Position numbers and translations under genes: made by a program. Positions 7,148 to 7,548 of a stretch of 7,548 bases of DNA are shown here, piece by piece. Positions within the stretch are counted from its first letter, which is position 1, and every line of letters starts with the position of its first letter. This DNA comes from Fimbriiglobus sp. (GTDB taxonomy: Bacteria > Planctomycetota > Planctomycetia > Gemmatales > Gemmataceae): positions 1 to 7,548 of the forward strand of contig JANXTD010000128.1 in assembly GCA_025352585.1 (NCBI GenBank). Direction: 5' to 3'. The notes beneath the pieces are model-generated. The model saw only the letters and a program-made list of their open reading frames with translations, was not told where the DNA came from and did no database searches.

Positions 7148-7548
7148 CTACCCCTTCGCCACGCCCGTCCCCCGCAGCGCCGCGTTGGCCAGGTGCGCCG
7201 CGGCCGCGCTCGTGACGCCGGCCTTCACGGGGGCGACCGGCTCCTTGCGGCTGCGGACGCAGTCGATCCAGTTGGTCAGGTGCAGCAGTTCGCCGTCGGG
7301 CTTGTCGTAGAAGTCGGCACCCGGCGGGCCGCTGCCCAGAATCTCGCTGACGGCCGCCACCTTGCGGCCACGCTCCGGGGTCAACTCGAGGCGGCCGCGG
7401 TCGAGGTACACGGTCGCGTCGGTGCCCAGGAACTCGATGCGGGCGGCGTTGCGGGCGTTGCTGAACGTCCCCTCGAAGTGCATCTGCAAGGCGTTCGGGT
7501 ACGTCAGCAGCGTCTGCACGCTGTCGGGCGTCTCCCAGACGCCCTTGG
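7148..7548 (-). CDS. Gfo/Idh/MocA-family oxidoreductase, C-terminal part (5' end outside window)
   Basis: The minus-strand frame runs from the right edge to a TAG stop at 7150-7148 and gives about 133 residues, with no start inside the window. The text begins KGVWETPDSVQTLLTYP and continues with FEGTFSNARNAARIEFLGTDATVYLDRGRLEL and later HLTNWIDCVRSRKEPVAPVKAG. This pattern, a beta-sheet dimerisation domain followed by an IDCVRSRKEP-type helix, is what I recall from the C-terminal domain of planctomycete Gfo/Idh/MocA oxidoreductases, NAD(P)-dependent enzymes usually acting on sugars or inositol-like polyols. The Rossmann domain and catalytic EKP motif would lie off the edge, so the substrate cannot be inferred, and whether a Tat signal is present cannot be seen. 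It converges with the response regulator, with 4 bases between the stops. An in-frame GTG at 7519 is not a start, since the conserved text continues upstream of it. Confidence 0.85.
   Translation of the reverse strand, partial: KGVWETPDSVQTLLTYPNALQMHFEGTFSNARNAARIEFLGTDATVYLDRGRLELTPERGRKVAAVSEILGSGPPGADFYDKPDGELLHLTNWIDCVRSRKEPVAPVKAGVTSAAAAHLANAALRGTGVAKG

Overview
The window is GC-rich and densely coded, and it reads like a planctomycete chromosome, probably Gemmataceae-like. The pointers are the C-terminus of a planctomycete-style Gfo/Idh/MocA oxidoreductase at the right edge, a secreted-looking aromatic-then-proline-rich protein at the left edge, and a perfect-looking intergenic inverted repeat of a kind I associate with such genomes. 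This placement rests on recognition of protein style, not on a marker gene.

Layout from left to right. (1) Bases 2-1423 (+) hold most of a proline-rich, low-complexity protein whose true start lies off the left edge. (2) Bases 1424-1510 are a convergent intergenic gap filled almost entirely by a 28-nt-arm inverted repeat, probably a bidirectional terminator. (3) Bases 1511-2401 (-) encode a nitrilase-superfamily enzyme that closely resembles N-carbamoylputrescine amidase (AguB). (4) Bases 2402-2483 are a short divergent promoter region. (5) Bases 2484-7143 (+) form a tight three-gene unit: acetyl-CoA synthetase (acs), a six-helix membrane histidine kinase and an NtrC-type response regulator. 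Both junctions are 4-base stop/start overlaps (GTGA and ATGA). (6) Bases 7148-7548 (-) are the 3' part of a Gfo/Idh/MocA-family oxidoreductase gene, convergent with the regulator and only 4 bases away.

The main functional story is the acs-kinase-regulator unit. An acetate-activating enzyme appears to be co-transcribed and translationally coupled with a sigma-54-type two-component system whose phosphoacceptor His, phosphorylatable Asp, Walker motifs and GAFTGA loop are all intact. This suggests, but does not prove, that the kinase senses a carbon or acetate-related cue and that the regulator activates sigma-54 promoters for acetate or related carbon metabolism. The divergent aguB homologue would act in putrescine synthesis from arginine by way of agmatine; none of its pathway partners is visible here. 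I found no RNA genes, CRISPR arrays, insertion sequences or phage-type genes, and I do not see a clearly undescribed defence or mobile system.
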